Assembly: GCA_016716705.1 (NCBI GenBank) | Contig: JADJVF010000028.1 | Location: 1 to 52,092, forward strand | Reading direction: 5' to 3' | Source of the DNA: Holophagales bacterium | Lineage (GTDB): Bacteria > Acidobacteriota > Thermoanaerobaculia > UBA5066 | DNA length: 52,092 bases | Shown here: piece by piece, positions 24,632 through 33,927 of the stretch | Numbering within the stretch: the stretch's first letter is position 1 | Layout of the letters: each line of letters starts with the position of its first letter | Made by a program: the position numbers and the translations under genes | The notes under the pieces: generated by a model | The model's database searches: none | What the model was told of the DNA's origin: nothing | What the model saw: only the letters and a program-made list of their open reading frames with translations

Positions 24632-26014
24632 GTGAACGACCGCATTCCGCTCGCGACCCTTCTCGTCGTCGACGACGAGAAGCACCAGCGCGAGTCCCTC
24701 CAGATGATCCTCGAGGACGAGGGGTACCGCGTGTCGGCCGCGGCCGACGGCCGTCAGGCCCTCGCCCTCGCGGCCGAGACGCACCCCGAGGTCGTCCTGA
24801 CCGACCTGAAGATGCCGGGCCTCTCCGGCATGGACCTCGTCCGGGCCCTCTCCGAGCACCCGTCCCCGCCTCGCGTCATCCTCATCACCGCCCACGGCTC
24901 GGTCGAGCGGGCCCGCGAGGCGCACCGGCTCGGCGCGTTCGACTACATGAGCAAGCCCGTCGTCGCCGACGAGCTTCTCTTCCGCGTCGAGCGCGCCCTC
25001 GAGAGCCACAGGCTCGCCGAGAAAGCGCTCCGCCTCGAGCGGCGGCTCAAGGGAGACGGCCTCGAGACGGCGGTCGGCGAGAGCGCCGCGATGCGCGAGG
25101 TCTTCCGCCTCGTCGAGAAGATCGCCCCGACGCAGTCGACCGTCCTCGTGAGGGGCGAGTCGGGCACCGGCAAGGAGCTCGTCGCCCGGGCGATCCACTC
25201 GCGCTCCGGCCGCTCCGGCCGGCCGTTCCACGCGATCAACTGCGCCGCCATCCCCGAGAACCTCCTCGAGAGCGAGCTCTTCGGGCACGAGAAAGGAAGC
25301 TTTACCGGGGCCGACGCCCGCAAGGCGGGCCTCTTCGAGGCCGCCTCCGGCTCGACCCTCTTCCTCGACGAGATCGGCGACCTCTCGCTCCCCCTGCAGG
25401 GGAAGATCCTCCGCGCACTGCAGGAGCGCGAGGTGCGGCGCGTGGGCGGCAACGAGACGATCCCCGTCGACGTCCGCGTCGTCGCCGCCACGAACCGCGA
25501 CCTCGAGGCGATGATGAAGGCGGGGCAGTTCCGCGAGGACCTCTTCTACCGGCTCAACGTCATCCCCATCGTCCTGCCGCCGCTTCGCGAGCGCGCCAGC
25601 GACATCCCGGCCCTCGTCCACCGCTTCCTCGAGAAGGCGAACGCCACGCACGGCACCGGCGTCGCGGAGATCGACCCGGGCGTCCTCGACCTCCTCGTCC
25701 GCCACCCCTGGCCGGGGAACATCCGGCAGCTGGAGAGCGTCGTCGAGCGGGCCGTCCTCCTCTGCGAAGGGTCGGTCGTGAAACCCTCGGACCTCCCGAT
25801 CGAGATCCGCCTCCAGACGGCTCCCGCCGCCCGCCCCTACGGCTTCGAGATCCCTCCCGAGGGGATCGACATCGAGGAGCTGGAGCGCCAGCTCATCGTC
25901 CAGGCGATGGAGCGCTCGGGCTGGGTCATCGCGAAGGCCGCGCGCTTTCTCGGCCTCACCTACCGGACGCTCCAGTACCGGCTCGAGAAGTTCGGGATCA
26001 AGAAACCCGCCTGA
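24632..26014 (+). CDS. sigma-54-dependent response regulator (NtrC family)
   Basis: 460 residues from GTG 24632. The receiver domain carries the acidic pocket LLVVDDEKHQ and phospho-acceptor Asp58 in VVLTDLKMPG. The AAA+ domain has Walker A GESGTGKE (about 175), the sigma-54 contact loop as GSFTGA (about 222-227; the consensus is GAFTGA), Walker B TLFLDEIGDL and the R-finger region FYRLNVIPI. A Fis-type helix-turn-helix ends it (IAKAARFLGLTYRTLQYRL). It should activate sigma-54 promoters when phosphorylated by the upstream kinase. I found no convincing -24/-12 element with standard spacing in the intergenic regions here. Confidence 0.93.
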   Translation: MNDRIPLATLLVVDDEKHQRESLQMILEDEGYRVSAAADGRQALALAAETHPEVVLTDLKMPGLSGMDLVRALSEHPSPPRVILITAHGSVERAREAHRLGAFDYMSKPVVADELLFRVERALESHRLAEKALRLERRLKGDGLETAVGESAAMREVFRLVEKIAPTQSTVLVRGESGTGKELVARAIHSRSGRSGRPFHAINCAAIPENLLESELFGHEKGSFTGADARKAGLFEAASGSTLFLDEIGDLSLPLQGKILRALQEREVRRVGGNETIPVDVRVVAATNRDLEAMMKAGQFREDLFYRLNVIPIVLPPLRERASDIPALVHRFLEKANATHGTGVAEIDPGVLDLLVRHPWPGNIRQLESVVERAVLLCEGSVVKPSDLPIEIRLQTAPAARPYGFEIPPEGIDIEELERQLIVQAMERSGWVIAKAARFLGLTYRTLQYRLEKFGIKKPA

Positions 26015-26035
26015 CGCAGGGAGGGCGTCGCGCCC

Positions 26036-26059
26036 GGGGGGGGGGGGGCCCCCCCCCCC
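26036..26059. repeat. G13-C11 self-complementary homopolymer pair
   Basis: Thirteen G residues (26036-26048) are followed directly by eleven C residues (26049-26059), between the response-regulator stop and the MoxR ATPase start. The tract can fold back on itself as a hairpin and could terminate transcription. Its exact length is doubtful, because such runs are the hardest to sequence. Confidence 0.7.
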
Positions 26060-26078
26060 GGCACTGGAGGCGTAGACG

Positions 26079-27626
26079 GTGGAGATGACGTACAGACCCA
26101 CGACCCTCGGAGAGCTCGTCGAAGCCGGCTACCGCCACCGCTCCGTCCGCGACGAGATGCGCGAGAACCTCCTCGCGATGCTCGCCCGCGGGGAGAACCC
26201 CTTCCCCGGGATCCTCGGCTACGACCGGACGGTCGTCCCCGCGCTCGTGAACGCCGTCCTGGCCCGGCACGACCTGATCCTCCTCGGCCTGCGCGGGCAG
26301 GCGAAGACGCGCATCCTGCGCGCCCTCGTGAACCTCCTCGACGAGGAGACGCCCGTCATCGCCGGCTCCGAGCTGAACGAGTCCCCCTTCGCGCCGTTCA
26401 CGAAGTACGCCCGGAGCCTGGCCGCCACGGCCGGCGACGACGTCCCCGTCGCCTGGCTCCCCCGCGAGGCGCGCTACCGCGAGAAGCTCGCGACGCCCGA
26501 CGTGACGATCGCCGACCTGATCGGCGACGTCGACCCGGTGAAGGCGGCCACGCTGAAGAAGACGTTCGCGGACGAGGAGGTGATCCACTACGGGATCGTC
26601 CCCCGGACGAACCGCGGCATCTTCGCCATCAACGAGCTGCCCGACCTCGCCCCGCGCATCCAGGTGGGGCTCCTGAACATCCTCGAGGAGCGGGACCTCC
26701 AGATCCGCGGCTTCCCGGTCCGGATCCCGCTCGACGTCGTGATGGTCTTCTCGGCGAACCCCGAGGACTACACGAACCGCGGGAACATCATCACGCCGCT
26801 GAAGGACCGGATCGCCTCGCAGATCCTCACGCACTACCCGCGCGACGTCGCCACGGCGAAGGCGATCACCGACCAGGAGGCCTGGAGCGAGCGGAAGCTC
26901 GACGGCATCGAGGTGCGACTGCCCGACTCCTTCAAGACGCTCGTCGAGGAGGTCGCCTTCGCCGCCCGCCGGAGCGACCTCGTCGACCAGGCCTCGGGCG
27001 TCTCGGCCCGGATGCCGATCGCGATGCGCGAGCTCCTCGTGTCGAACATGGAGCGGCGCGCCGTCCTCACCGGCGAGAAGGTCGTCGCCCCGCGCCTCGT
27101 CGACCTCTTCGCCACGCTTCCGGCCATCACCGGCAAGGTGGAGATGGTCTTCGAGGGCGAGCAGCAGGGAGCCGAGATCGTCGCCCGCAGGCTGATCGGC
27201 GACGCGGTCAAGGCCCTCTTCGACGCGACGTTCCCGCCCATCGACGGACCCCGTGCCCGCGGCGACCGCTCGCGGCGCCGCGAGGCCGAGGAGGACGAGG
27301 CCGGCCCGTTCGGCCGCGAGCGGAACCCGCCTCCCATCGCGGGACCCTACGGGCCCGTCGTCAATCACTTCCGCAGCGAGCGGAAGGTCGTCCTCTCCGA
27401 CGAGACCCCGTTTGCCCGGCACCTCGCCGACCTCGATGCCATCGACGGCCTCGCCGAGCTCGTCGCCTCGAACGGGAAGCCAGCCGACGACTTCGAGCGG
27501 GCCTTCCTGATGGAGCTCGTCCTCGAGGGGCTCGTCCTGAGCCTGAGGATCGCGCGCGAGGACCTCGACTCGACCGTCACCTACGCGGAGATGGCCCGGT
27601 TGAACCTGATGCGGAGCCGGGGGTAG
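26079..27626 (+). CDS. MoxR/Mg-chelatase-type AAA+ ATPase
   Basis: 515 residues from GTG 26079, eight bases after GGAGG; ATG 26085 is an alternative. The AAA+ core contains a Walker A variant LLGLRGQAKTRIL, the Walker B region GIFAINELPDLAPRIQV and sensor I VMVFSANPEDYTNRG. This is the ChlI/MoxR type that works with a von Willebrand A partner to insert cofactors or remodel proteins. The partner is encoded 5.2 kb downstream at 32836. A charged linker (RARGDRSRRREAEEDEAG) separates the ATPase from a C-terminal helical part. Its last 50 bp overlap the end of the convergent GT-C gene. Confidence 0.85.
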   Translation: MEMTYRPTTLGELVEAGYRHRSVRDEMRENLLAMLARGENPFPGILGYDRTVVPALVNAVLARHDLILLGLRGQAKTRILRALVNLLDEETPVIAGSELNESPFAPFTKYARSLAATAGDDVPVAWLPREARYREKLATPDVTIADLIGDVDPVKAATLKKTFADEEVIHYGIVPRTNRGIFAINELPDLAPRIQVGLLNILEERDLQIRGFPVRIPLDVVMVFSANPEDYTNRGNIITPLKDRIASQILTHYPRDVATAKAITDQEAWSERKLDGIEVRLPDSFKTLVEEVAFAARRSDLVDQASGVSARMPIAMRELLVSNMERRAVLTGEKVVAPRLVDLFATLPAITGKVEMVFEGEQQGAEIVARRLIGDAVKALFDATFPPIDGPRARGDRSRRREAEEDEAGPFGRERNPPPIAGPYGPVVNHFRSERKVVLSDETPFARHLADLDAIDGLAELVASNGKPADDFERAFLMELVLEGLVLSLRIAREDLDSTVTYAEMARLNLMRSRG

Positions 27627-29391
27627 CCGGGCTCGCCGCCGCGAGCGTGAACCGGCGGGGCGGGTAGACCCGCTGCCGGTCTTCCGTTTCGAAGACGACC
27701 TCGAGGACGTGCGTGCCCGGGGCGATCGCGCCGGCGGGAAAGAAGACCTCGTAGCCGGCCCGCGACGCGTCGCCGACCTCGGGGATGCCCGCCGCGACGT
27801 CGGGACGCGCCGTCCGGACGACCCTTTCCGGCACCACTGCCACGCCGTCCACGCGGAATTCCACGGGGACGACGAGCCCGCCGCCGCGCTCCTGGCACCA
27901 GCCACGAACGAAGAGTGGGTTGCCCACGACGGCCCCTTCGGGCGGGTCGTCGACCGAGGAGAGAAGGTCGTCGTCCGTCGCCTTGAACGGGCGGGCGTCC
28001 GGCGCGGCCCCCGCATCCCAGATGGTGACCCGGAGGTACCGCGCGCGGCTGATCCGCCGCAGGACGTCGCTCTCGAGACGGAAGTCGCGCAGCGGCCGGA
28101 GACCGGGGACGTCCCGGTCGTGCGTGACGACGAGGCCTCGCGGCGGGGCGTCGAGGGGCCGTCCGGACTTCAGCTCGCGCCAGGGGACCTCGCGAGGACC
28201 GAGCTCCTTCCGGTGCACCCAGAGGCCGGGATCGACGAGGAGCTGTCGCCCGCGAAGGCCGGGGTCTTCCCGCAGCGCCGCCATCGCGGCGACCGGCGGG
28301 CTCGGGCGAGAGGCCAGCTCGGCCAGGGGCCGCACCGCGGGAATCGCGACGAGCGCCAGGAGCGCCGTACCCAGGGCCGCAGCCGACCGGCGCGCCCGCG
28401 CGCGCAGCCAGGTCAGGCCGAGCGCGGCCGCGAGCGGTGCTGCCGCCAGGAACGCGATGCCGTACCTCGGCGCCGTCGCCGGGTTGAGCGTCGCGACGGA
28501 AAAGACGATAAGCGGAAGGAACGCGAGAGCGACGAGCCGGGCGGCGCGGGGAGCGACCAAAACGCCGGCCCCCGCGAGCCAGAACGCCGCGGCTGGCCAC
28601 GCCCCGCCGAAGGGATCGACGAGCCACCGCGACCACAGCGCGACCGTCGCGAACGCCGCGAGAGACGGGGCCTCGGAGATCCGAACGTACTCCGCGACGG
28701 CCTTCGCCGCGACGAGATACGAACCGAGCCCTCCGGACCCCGCCACGACGGGAACGTAGGGGAGGAGCCCGACGGCGAGCCCGGCCGCGGCCGCCCATGC
28801 AGCCCGGCGCACACCGGACGGAGTCCGCAGGGCGCGGAGAGCGACGACGAGCGCGAAGGGAAGGAGGGCGATCGCGACCTGCGGACGGACCCCGGCCGTC
28901 GCCCCGACCGCCAGAGCGGCCAGGACGAGCCCACTGCCGTCCTGCGCCTGGAAGGCGCGCACGAGCAGGAGGACGGCGAGGAGGAACGCCGCGGCGCCCA
29001 GCGAGTCGGTGAGCGGGCGGACCGAATGGAGCCAGACCGCCGGGACGCACGCCCAGAGAATCCCCGCCCAGAGGGACTCCTCCTTCCCCGCGCCCAGCTC
29101 CCGCGCGAGAAGGACGACGAGGACGATCGCCACGATTCCCGCCACCAGCGCGATTCCGAGCGTCGCGCCGAACGGCGGTGCCCCGAGCAGGACGAGCAGG
29201 CGGGCGGGAAGGACGAAGAGCGGGTAGCCGGGGGCGTGAGGATGGTTGACGCGCACGTCGACACCGTCCCGGGCCGCCCAGAGGAAGAGGAGCTCGTCCC
29301 ACTCCCACGTGTCCCGCGCGAGCGTGACGAGACGGAGAACGACGACGGTCGCCAGCGCCGCCAGCGGAAGGAGGTCCCGCGACGGCGACAT
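27577..29391 (-). CDS. GT-C membrane glycosyltransferase (GT39/ArnT-like) with C-terminal beta domain
   Basis: 604 residues from ATG 29391. Helix 1 is followed by the first periplasmic loop with the acidic pair DTWEWDELLFLW and HPHAPGYPLFVLPARL, as in polyprenyl-phosphate-sugar-dependent transferases. About ten more hydrophobic helices extend to about residue 370. The last about 230 residues are soluble and end with a beta module (GWCQERGGGLVVPVEFRVDG, RPDVAAGIPEVGDASRAGYE). The same module ends the neighbouring GT-C protein. It probably transfers a sugar from a lipid carrier in the periplasm; acceptor unknown. It is the last gene of a five-gene block on the minus strand. Confidence 0.8.
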   Translation of the reverse strand: MSPSRDLLPLAALATVVVLRLVTLARDTWEWDELLFLWAARDGVDVRVNHPHAPGYPLFVLPARLLVLLGAPPFGATLGIALVAGIVAIVLVVLLARELGAGKEESLWAGILWACVPAVWLHSVRPLTDSLGAAAFLLAVLLLVRAFQAQDGSGLVLAALAVGATAGVRPQVAIALLPFALVVALRALRTPSGVRRAAWAAAAGLAVGLLPYVPVVAGSGGLGSYLVAAKAVAEYVRISEAPSLAAFATVALWSRWLVDPFGGAWPAAAFWLAGAGVLVAPRAARLVALAFLPLIVFSVATLNPATAPRYGIAFLAAAPLAAALGLTWLRARARRSAAALGTALLALVAIPAVRPLAELASRPSPPVAAMAALREDPGLRGRQLLVDPGLWVHRKELGPREVPWRELKSGRPLDAPPRGLVVTHDRDVPGLRPLRDFRLESDVLRRISRARYLRVTIWDAGAAPDARPFKATDDDLLSSVDDPPEGAVVGNPLFVRGWCQERGGGLVVPVEFRVDGVAVVPERVVRTARPDVAAGIPEVGDASRAGYEVFFPAGAIAPGTHVLEVVFETEDRQRVYPPRRFTLAAASPATPGSASGSTGPSPRR

Positions 29392-29414
29392 CCGCCGGAA
29401 CCTCGCCAGCGCGC

Positions 29415-31639
29415 CTATTTCCACCGGATCTTCGCCCCGGGGTAGTGGCGCATCCGGCCGCTGCGCGAGCGGAACTGGACCGAGACCTCCACTTCGTCCG
29501 GGGCACCGGCGGGCCGCGGGACGATCGCCTCGTAGCCGGCCGACGTGCAGTCGCCCATCTGCGGAAGCGCCGCGGCGACGTCGGGCCTCGGGACACGGCG
29601 AAACGAGGCCGGCACGACCTCGGCACCGTCGACGAGGATCTTCACGAGGAGGTCCTCTCCGGGCTCGCGCGCCCAGCCCCGGACGAGCAGGTCTCCCCGG
29701 ACCTGCTGTCCCTCCACCGGGCCGTCCATGCTCCCGTACAGCAACGGATCGACGGCCCAGGGTGTCGCGACACCCTCGACCGGCGCCATTCCGAGCGGAG
29801 GAGGGAGGGCCAGCTCGAACACGACGAGGTCGACCCGGCGGTCCCTCGAGAAGAACGGGAACGCCAGGGGCGTCCGGCGCCTCACCGGGAAGCCGAACCA
29901 GGCGAGGGTCGTCTCCACCGCCCCGGCATCCTGCTCGAAGGCGATCGCGCAGCCCGTCCGCCCGCGGCTCGCGGCGAGCGCCGCGTCGAGGCGCTTCAGG
30001 TTCAGCGGATCCACGAACAACCATCGACCTGGAGCCCGATCATCGGGGCGCCGCGGTCGAGGAGGGTCATGAGCCCATTGGACTTGGGCCCCGCGTCGAT
30101 CCAGACCGGGTTCGCGGGAAACGCCTTCTTCTCTTCCTCGGAGAGGAACGCGCGAAGGTCGCGGTCGCGCAGGAGATAACGCGCCTCCCTCACCGCCTCG
30201 CCGGGGGAACGCAGGACGATGGGCCGCCCGCCCCAGTCCGAGCGGAGGAAGAGCATGGCGCTCTGTGCGGATTGCGCCACGCTGACGAAGAGGAGGGCCA
30301 TCGCGGCGACGCGCGGCAGGAGCGCGGGGCCGGAGGCCGGCCCTGGCTCGGCACCGGACGGCCAGCCCATCAGCTTCGCGGCGAGGAGCGCGACCAGGAG
30401 CCCCCCGAGGAGCTCGAGAAAGAGACCGTAGCGGTGATAGCCGGTCCCGAGGCTCCAGAGGAGCCCCCCGACGAGGACGATGGCCGAGATGGCTCGAAGG
30501 CGGACGTCCTTCCGAAAGGCGACGAGCGCTGCGAGGGCCGTCACCCAGCCGAGGGCGAGGCGGCCGGTCGTCGTCTCGAACTCGGAGAGGCGTTCCGGCC
30601 GGAACACCGAGAGGAGGGGCCAGACGAGGGCTTCGGCTGCCGAAGCCGGCCCCCACCTGGCGTCCTTGATGTCGATCGGCGGGTAGAAGGGCGATGCGAA
30701 GAGCTCGTTGAAATAGGGGAAGACGGGGCTTCCGGTCTTCGCAAGGAGGAGGAGCGTGTGAGGGGCCACGGGAAGCGCGATCGCCACGGCCCCCGCGGCC
30801 GCGGCCCCCAGAATCGCCAGGACCCGGGGCCTCTCCGTCCGCGGGCCGAGCCAGCGAACGAGGGCGACGAGCCCGATGGGGAGCACGAAGACGAGGTTCG
30901 TCAGCTTGAGCGCTACCGCCAGGCCGAGGAGGACGCCGAGGGCCGTGGTCCTCCGGTGGAGCGGCCGCAGAGGAAGGACGTCGACCGTCGCGAGCCGCGT
31001 CGCCTCCAGGAGGACGGGCAGCGAGAGGAGGTCGACCATGTAGCCCGAGACCTCCCAGAGCATCCCTTCGGCGCTCACCGCGAGGAGGACGGCCAGGGCA
31101 CGGACCCGCTCGTCCTTCACCGACGGAGCGAGGAGCCGCCAGAGGATCTCGGCGCTCCAGACGAGCGCGAGCGCGCTCCCGACCGTGCCGCCCCGATAGC
31201 CCAGGACGGCCCGGAACATCGCGGTCACGAGGTCGGCTGCCGGATTCAGGAACGGAAAGAAGTAGGGATAGAAGTCCCCCGGCGGGAACAGGGGCCCCCA
31301 GAGGCCCCGTTCCCCGTGCATCACGTGGTAGTTGAGGGTGTCGTACCCGATGTCGACGAGCGGGGCACGAAGGGCCCAGAGGACGAGGACCGGAAGCGCG
31401 ACGGTCAGCCAGAAGAGCGGGGGCGGCGACGGACGCTCGTGCGCGCTTCTCCGGACGACCGCGACGGCCGCGAGCCCGGCGGCCGCGGAGAGGGCGATCG
31501 GCAGGACGCTCCCCGGCATGAGCCAGAGCGCCTCTCGGGCGATGGCCGTCGCGAACGCGAAGGCGAAGAGGTCTTCCAGGTGCGGAACGGCCCCGAGGAC
31601 GCGATCGAGCGACGCGAATCGGGAGGCGTCCGCTCTCAG
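29415..31639 (-). CDS. GT-C membrane glycosyltransferase, second copy (frame broken near 30015)
   Basis: The main frame (30002-31639) encodes a polytopic protein with the GT-C loop DIGYDTLNYHVMHGERGLWG and about eleven helices, ending in GLQVDGCSWIR. One base off, the sequence continues as LFVDPLNLKRLDAALAASRG and runs to 29415 with the beta module shared with the downstream GT-C gene (RPDVAAALPQMGDCTSAGYE). Restoring one T near GATGGTTG would join the two parts. The protein would then be about 740 residues. No ordinary start codon fits: CTG 31639 overlaps the upstream stop (CTGA), and the next ATG is 31519, inside the first hydrophobic segment. The 5' end is therefore uncertain. Confidence 0.65.
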
Positions 31640-32028
31640 GCGTCCTCCCCGCTTCGCGCGTCCGTCCGGCCATCGCTCTCGACACGGTCGAGGCGCTCGC
31701 GGAGCAGGGCGACGCTCTGCGCCAGCTTCCTGTTGCGCGCTTCGAGGCGCGTGAGGGCGACGCTCTGCAGGAGGAGGATCACGAGACCGCCGAAGACGAA
31801 CGCTCCGAGAATGAGAACCGGCGGGTAGTAGATGCCGACGAAGTCCGCGAGGACGAACTGGATCCGCCGGTGCGCGGCGAAGGCCCCCGCGACGACGGCC
31901 GCGGTGAGCCACGTGATCGACTGCCACTCCGTCAGGCGGCGCCGGCGGACGAGCTCGACGACGACGGCGATCGCCGCCAGCGCCAGAATCGCCCCGGCGA
32001 GCTGGACCCGGACCTCGTGGCTCGGCAT
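31636..32028 (-). CDS. DUF2304 membrane protein
   Basis: 130 residues with three hydrophobic segments (VQLAGAILALAAIAVVVELV, ITWLTAAVVAGAFAAH, PPVLILGAFVFGGLVILLLQ) and a C-terminal coiled coil (LEARNRKLAQSVALLRERL). This is the DUF2304 layout, with VRRRRLTEWQSITWL as the family core. DUF2304 genes usually follow a GT2 polyprenyl-phosphate glycosyltransferase, as here (28 bp gap). The protein is thought to be a membrane accessory of that enzyme. Its stop overlaps the presumed start of the GT-C gene. Confidence 0.82.
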   Translation of the reverse strand: MPSHEVRVQLAGAILALAAIAVVVELVRRRRLTEWQSITWLTAAVVAGAFAAHRRIQFVLADFVGIYYPPVLILGAFVFGGLVILLLQSVALTRLEARNRKLAQSVALLRERLDRVESDGRTDARSGEDA

Positions 32029-32056
32029 GACGTCCCGTTCCTCCTGCCTGTCCCGC

Positions 32057-32776
32057 TCAGCGCGCCGGGCGCCGCAGCGCCTCGACGAACAGAGCGAACG
32101 TCACCTTGATCGGATAGTAGATCGCCGTCCATCCCCCGAGGGACGAGTGGCCTCCGCCCCGCGCACGCATCGTCACAGGGACCTCCACGAGGCGCAGCCC
32201 CGCGCGGCCCATAAGGAGGTTCGACTCCGGCTCCGGGTACTCGTCGGGGTAGACGTCGGCGAGCAACGCGAGCGCCCGGGGTCCGAACGCCCGCAGGCCG
32301 GACGTCGGGTCGGTGATGCGAAGGCCTCCCAGGACGCCGAGAAGGAAGGTGAGCCACCGGATTCCGCCTCTCCGGAGCCTCGTCGACCGGTATCCCCCTT
32401 CGTGAAGGAACCGGGAGCCGACGGCAACGTCCGCGCCCGACGCGAGGAGGCCGTCCACGACCTTTCGCGCCTCCGACGGCGGGTGCTGGCCGTCGCCGTC
32501 GAGGCGGACGACGACCTTCGCCCCCGCGCTCGCCGCCCAGAGCAGCCCGGTCTGCTCCGCCGCCGCCACCCCCGAGTTGAACGGGAGCTCGATGACGACC
32601 GCACCGCCCTCGCGGGCCCGCCGCGCCGTCCCGTCGGTCGAGCCGTCGCTGACCACGACGATCGTCCAGTCCGGACAGTCGCGTGCCAGCTCCGCGAGGA
32701 GCGCGGGGAGCGAGGCCTCCTCGTTCCAGGCGAGGACGAGTGCGACGACTTGTTCCTTCATTCGGTTCGCGGTCAT
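32057..32776 (-). CDS. family 2 glycosyltransferase (polyprenyl-phosphate sugar synthase type)
   Basis: About 239 residues; ATG 32776 or 32761 are possible starts. GT-A fold motifs: VVALVLAWNEEASLPALL, VVVSDGSTDGT, VVRLDGDGQHPP (the metal-binding DxD) and ITDPTSGLRAFGPRAL. These are typical of dolichyl/polyprenyl-phosphate mannose or glucose synthases. There is no obvious C-terminal membrane helix; anchoring may come from DUF2304. It would load a sugar onto the lipid carrier used by the two GT-C enzymes encoded downstream. The start region is divergent from the VWA gene (60 bp). Confidence 0.85.
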   Translation of the reverse strand: MTANRMKEQVVALVLAWNEEASLPALLAELARDCPDWTIVVVSDGSTDGTARRAREGGAVVIELPFNSGVAAAEQTGLLWAASAGAKVVVRLDGDGQHPPSEARKVVDGLLASGADVAVGSRFLHEGGYRSTRLRRGGIRWLTFLLGVLGGLRITDPTSGLRAFGPRALALLADVYPDEYPEPESNLLMGRAGLRLVEVPVTMRARGGGHSSLGGWTAIYYPIKVTFALFVEALRRPAR

Positions 32777-32835
32777 GGGCAAGGAAGCACGGCGACAGTC
32801 CGGACCGGGGCGCGTGGTCGTAGGATCTCACACGT

Positions 32836-33924
32836 ATGGACGTCCGCTACGGCGAGCTGCCGCTCGACCTCCTCCGCGCGCTCTTCACCTTCGAGGAGCT
32901 GAAGAGGCTCTTCCTCGACCTCGTCACCCGGCTCGGGGGCGACGTCGAGGAGGCGATGGAGACGATGCGGCGGCTCCAGGAGCGGGGGATCCTCGACCCG
33001 GGCCTCGACCTCGACGCCTTCCTCGCGGCGCTCGAGGAGAAGGGGATCGTCGGGCGGGACGCCGAGGGCGCGCTCGCTCTCGCGGGCACCGGCGAGCGGC
33101 AGATCCGGCGGGCCGCGTTCGAGGAGATCTTCTCGTCGCTTTCGAAGTCGGGCGGCGGTCTCCACGCTCTCCCGCGGGCGGGAACGGGGACGGACCTCCT
33201 CGAGGAGACGCGCCCCTGGGAGTTCGGCGACGACCTCTCGCGCCTCGACGGCATCCGGACCGTGACGAACGCCGCCCGGCGCGACCCGGAGACGCTCGCG
33301 CTCGCGCCGGAGGACTTCGAGGTCCACGAGGTGGAGCACCAGTCGGCCTGCGCCACCGCCATCGCCATCGACATCTCCCACTCGATGATCCTCTACGGCG
33401 AGGACCGCTTCACCCCCGCCAAGAAGGTGGCCCTCGCGCTGACCGAGCTGATCCTCTCGAAGTACCCGAAGGACACGATCGACGTCGTCCTCTTCGGCGA
33501 CGACGCCGTCCAGGTGCCGATCGACTCGCTCTCGAAGGCCCAGGTCGGCCCGTTCCACACGAACACGAAGGCGGGCCTCGCCCTCTGCCGCGGCATCCTC
33601 CAGGGGCGCCGCTCGCGCAACCGCCAGCTCTTCCTGATCACCGACGGCAAGCCGTCGTGCATCCGCGAGAACGGAAAGCTCTACAAGAACCCGTTCGGCC
33701 TCGACCTGAAGATCGTCAACCGGACGCTCGACGAGGCGGAGCGCTGCCGCCGCGAGGGAATCCAGCTGACGACCTTCATGCTCGCGACCGACCCGGGCCT
33801 GGTCGACTTCGTCGACACGCTGACGAAGGTCGCGCGGGGGCGGGCCTACTACGCCGCCTCGGACGACCTGGCCTCGTTCGTCTTTCGCGACTACATCAGG
33901 AACCGCCGGAAGCTCTTTCGGTAG
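32836..33924 (+). CDS. von Willebrand factor A domain protein, MoxR partner
   Basis: 362 residues. The N-terminal about 160 are helical and charged, with EEAMETMRRLQERGIL. The VWA domain has a complete MIDAS: DISHS (Asp179, Ser181, Ser183) after ATAIAID, then the conserved Thr in NTKAGLALCRGIL and the third-motif Asp in LFLITDGKPS. It resembles the cytoplasmic VWA proteins that work with MoxR ATPases. The likely ATPase lies at 26079-27626 on the same strand, with a minus-strand block between. Convergent with the MBL-fold gene, three bases apart. Confidence 0.85.
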   Translation: MDVRYGELPLDLLRALFTFEELKRLFLDLVTRLGGDVEEAMETMRRLQERGILDPGLDLDAFLAALEEKGIVGRDAEGALALAGTGERQIRRAAFEEIFSSLSKSGGGLHALPRAGTGTDLLEETRPWEFGDDLSRLDGIRTVTNAARRDPETLALAPEDFEVHEVEHQSACATAIAIDISHSMILYGEDRFTPAKKVALALTELILSKYPKDTIDVVLFGDDAVQVPIDSLSKAQVGPFHTNTKAGLALCRGILQGRRSRNRQLFLITDGKPSCIRENGKLYKNPFGLDLKIVNRTLDEAERCRREGIQLTTFMLATDPGLVDFVDTLTKVARGRAYYAASDDLASFVFRDYIRNRRKLFR

Positions 33925-33927
33925 GCG

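Noticed and set aside
22997..26101. Open frame of about 1030 codons on the minus strand opposite the kinase and response regulator
   Set aside because: Its translation is Arg/Asp/Val-rich shadow with no fold motifs, while the plus strand carries complete two-component genes.
27577..32776. Mobile element carrying the glycosylation block
   Set aside because: No transposase, integrase, terminal repeats or target duplications are visible, and codon use matches the neighbours.
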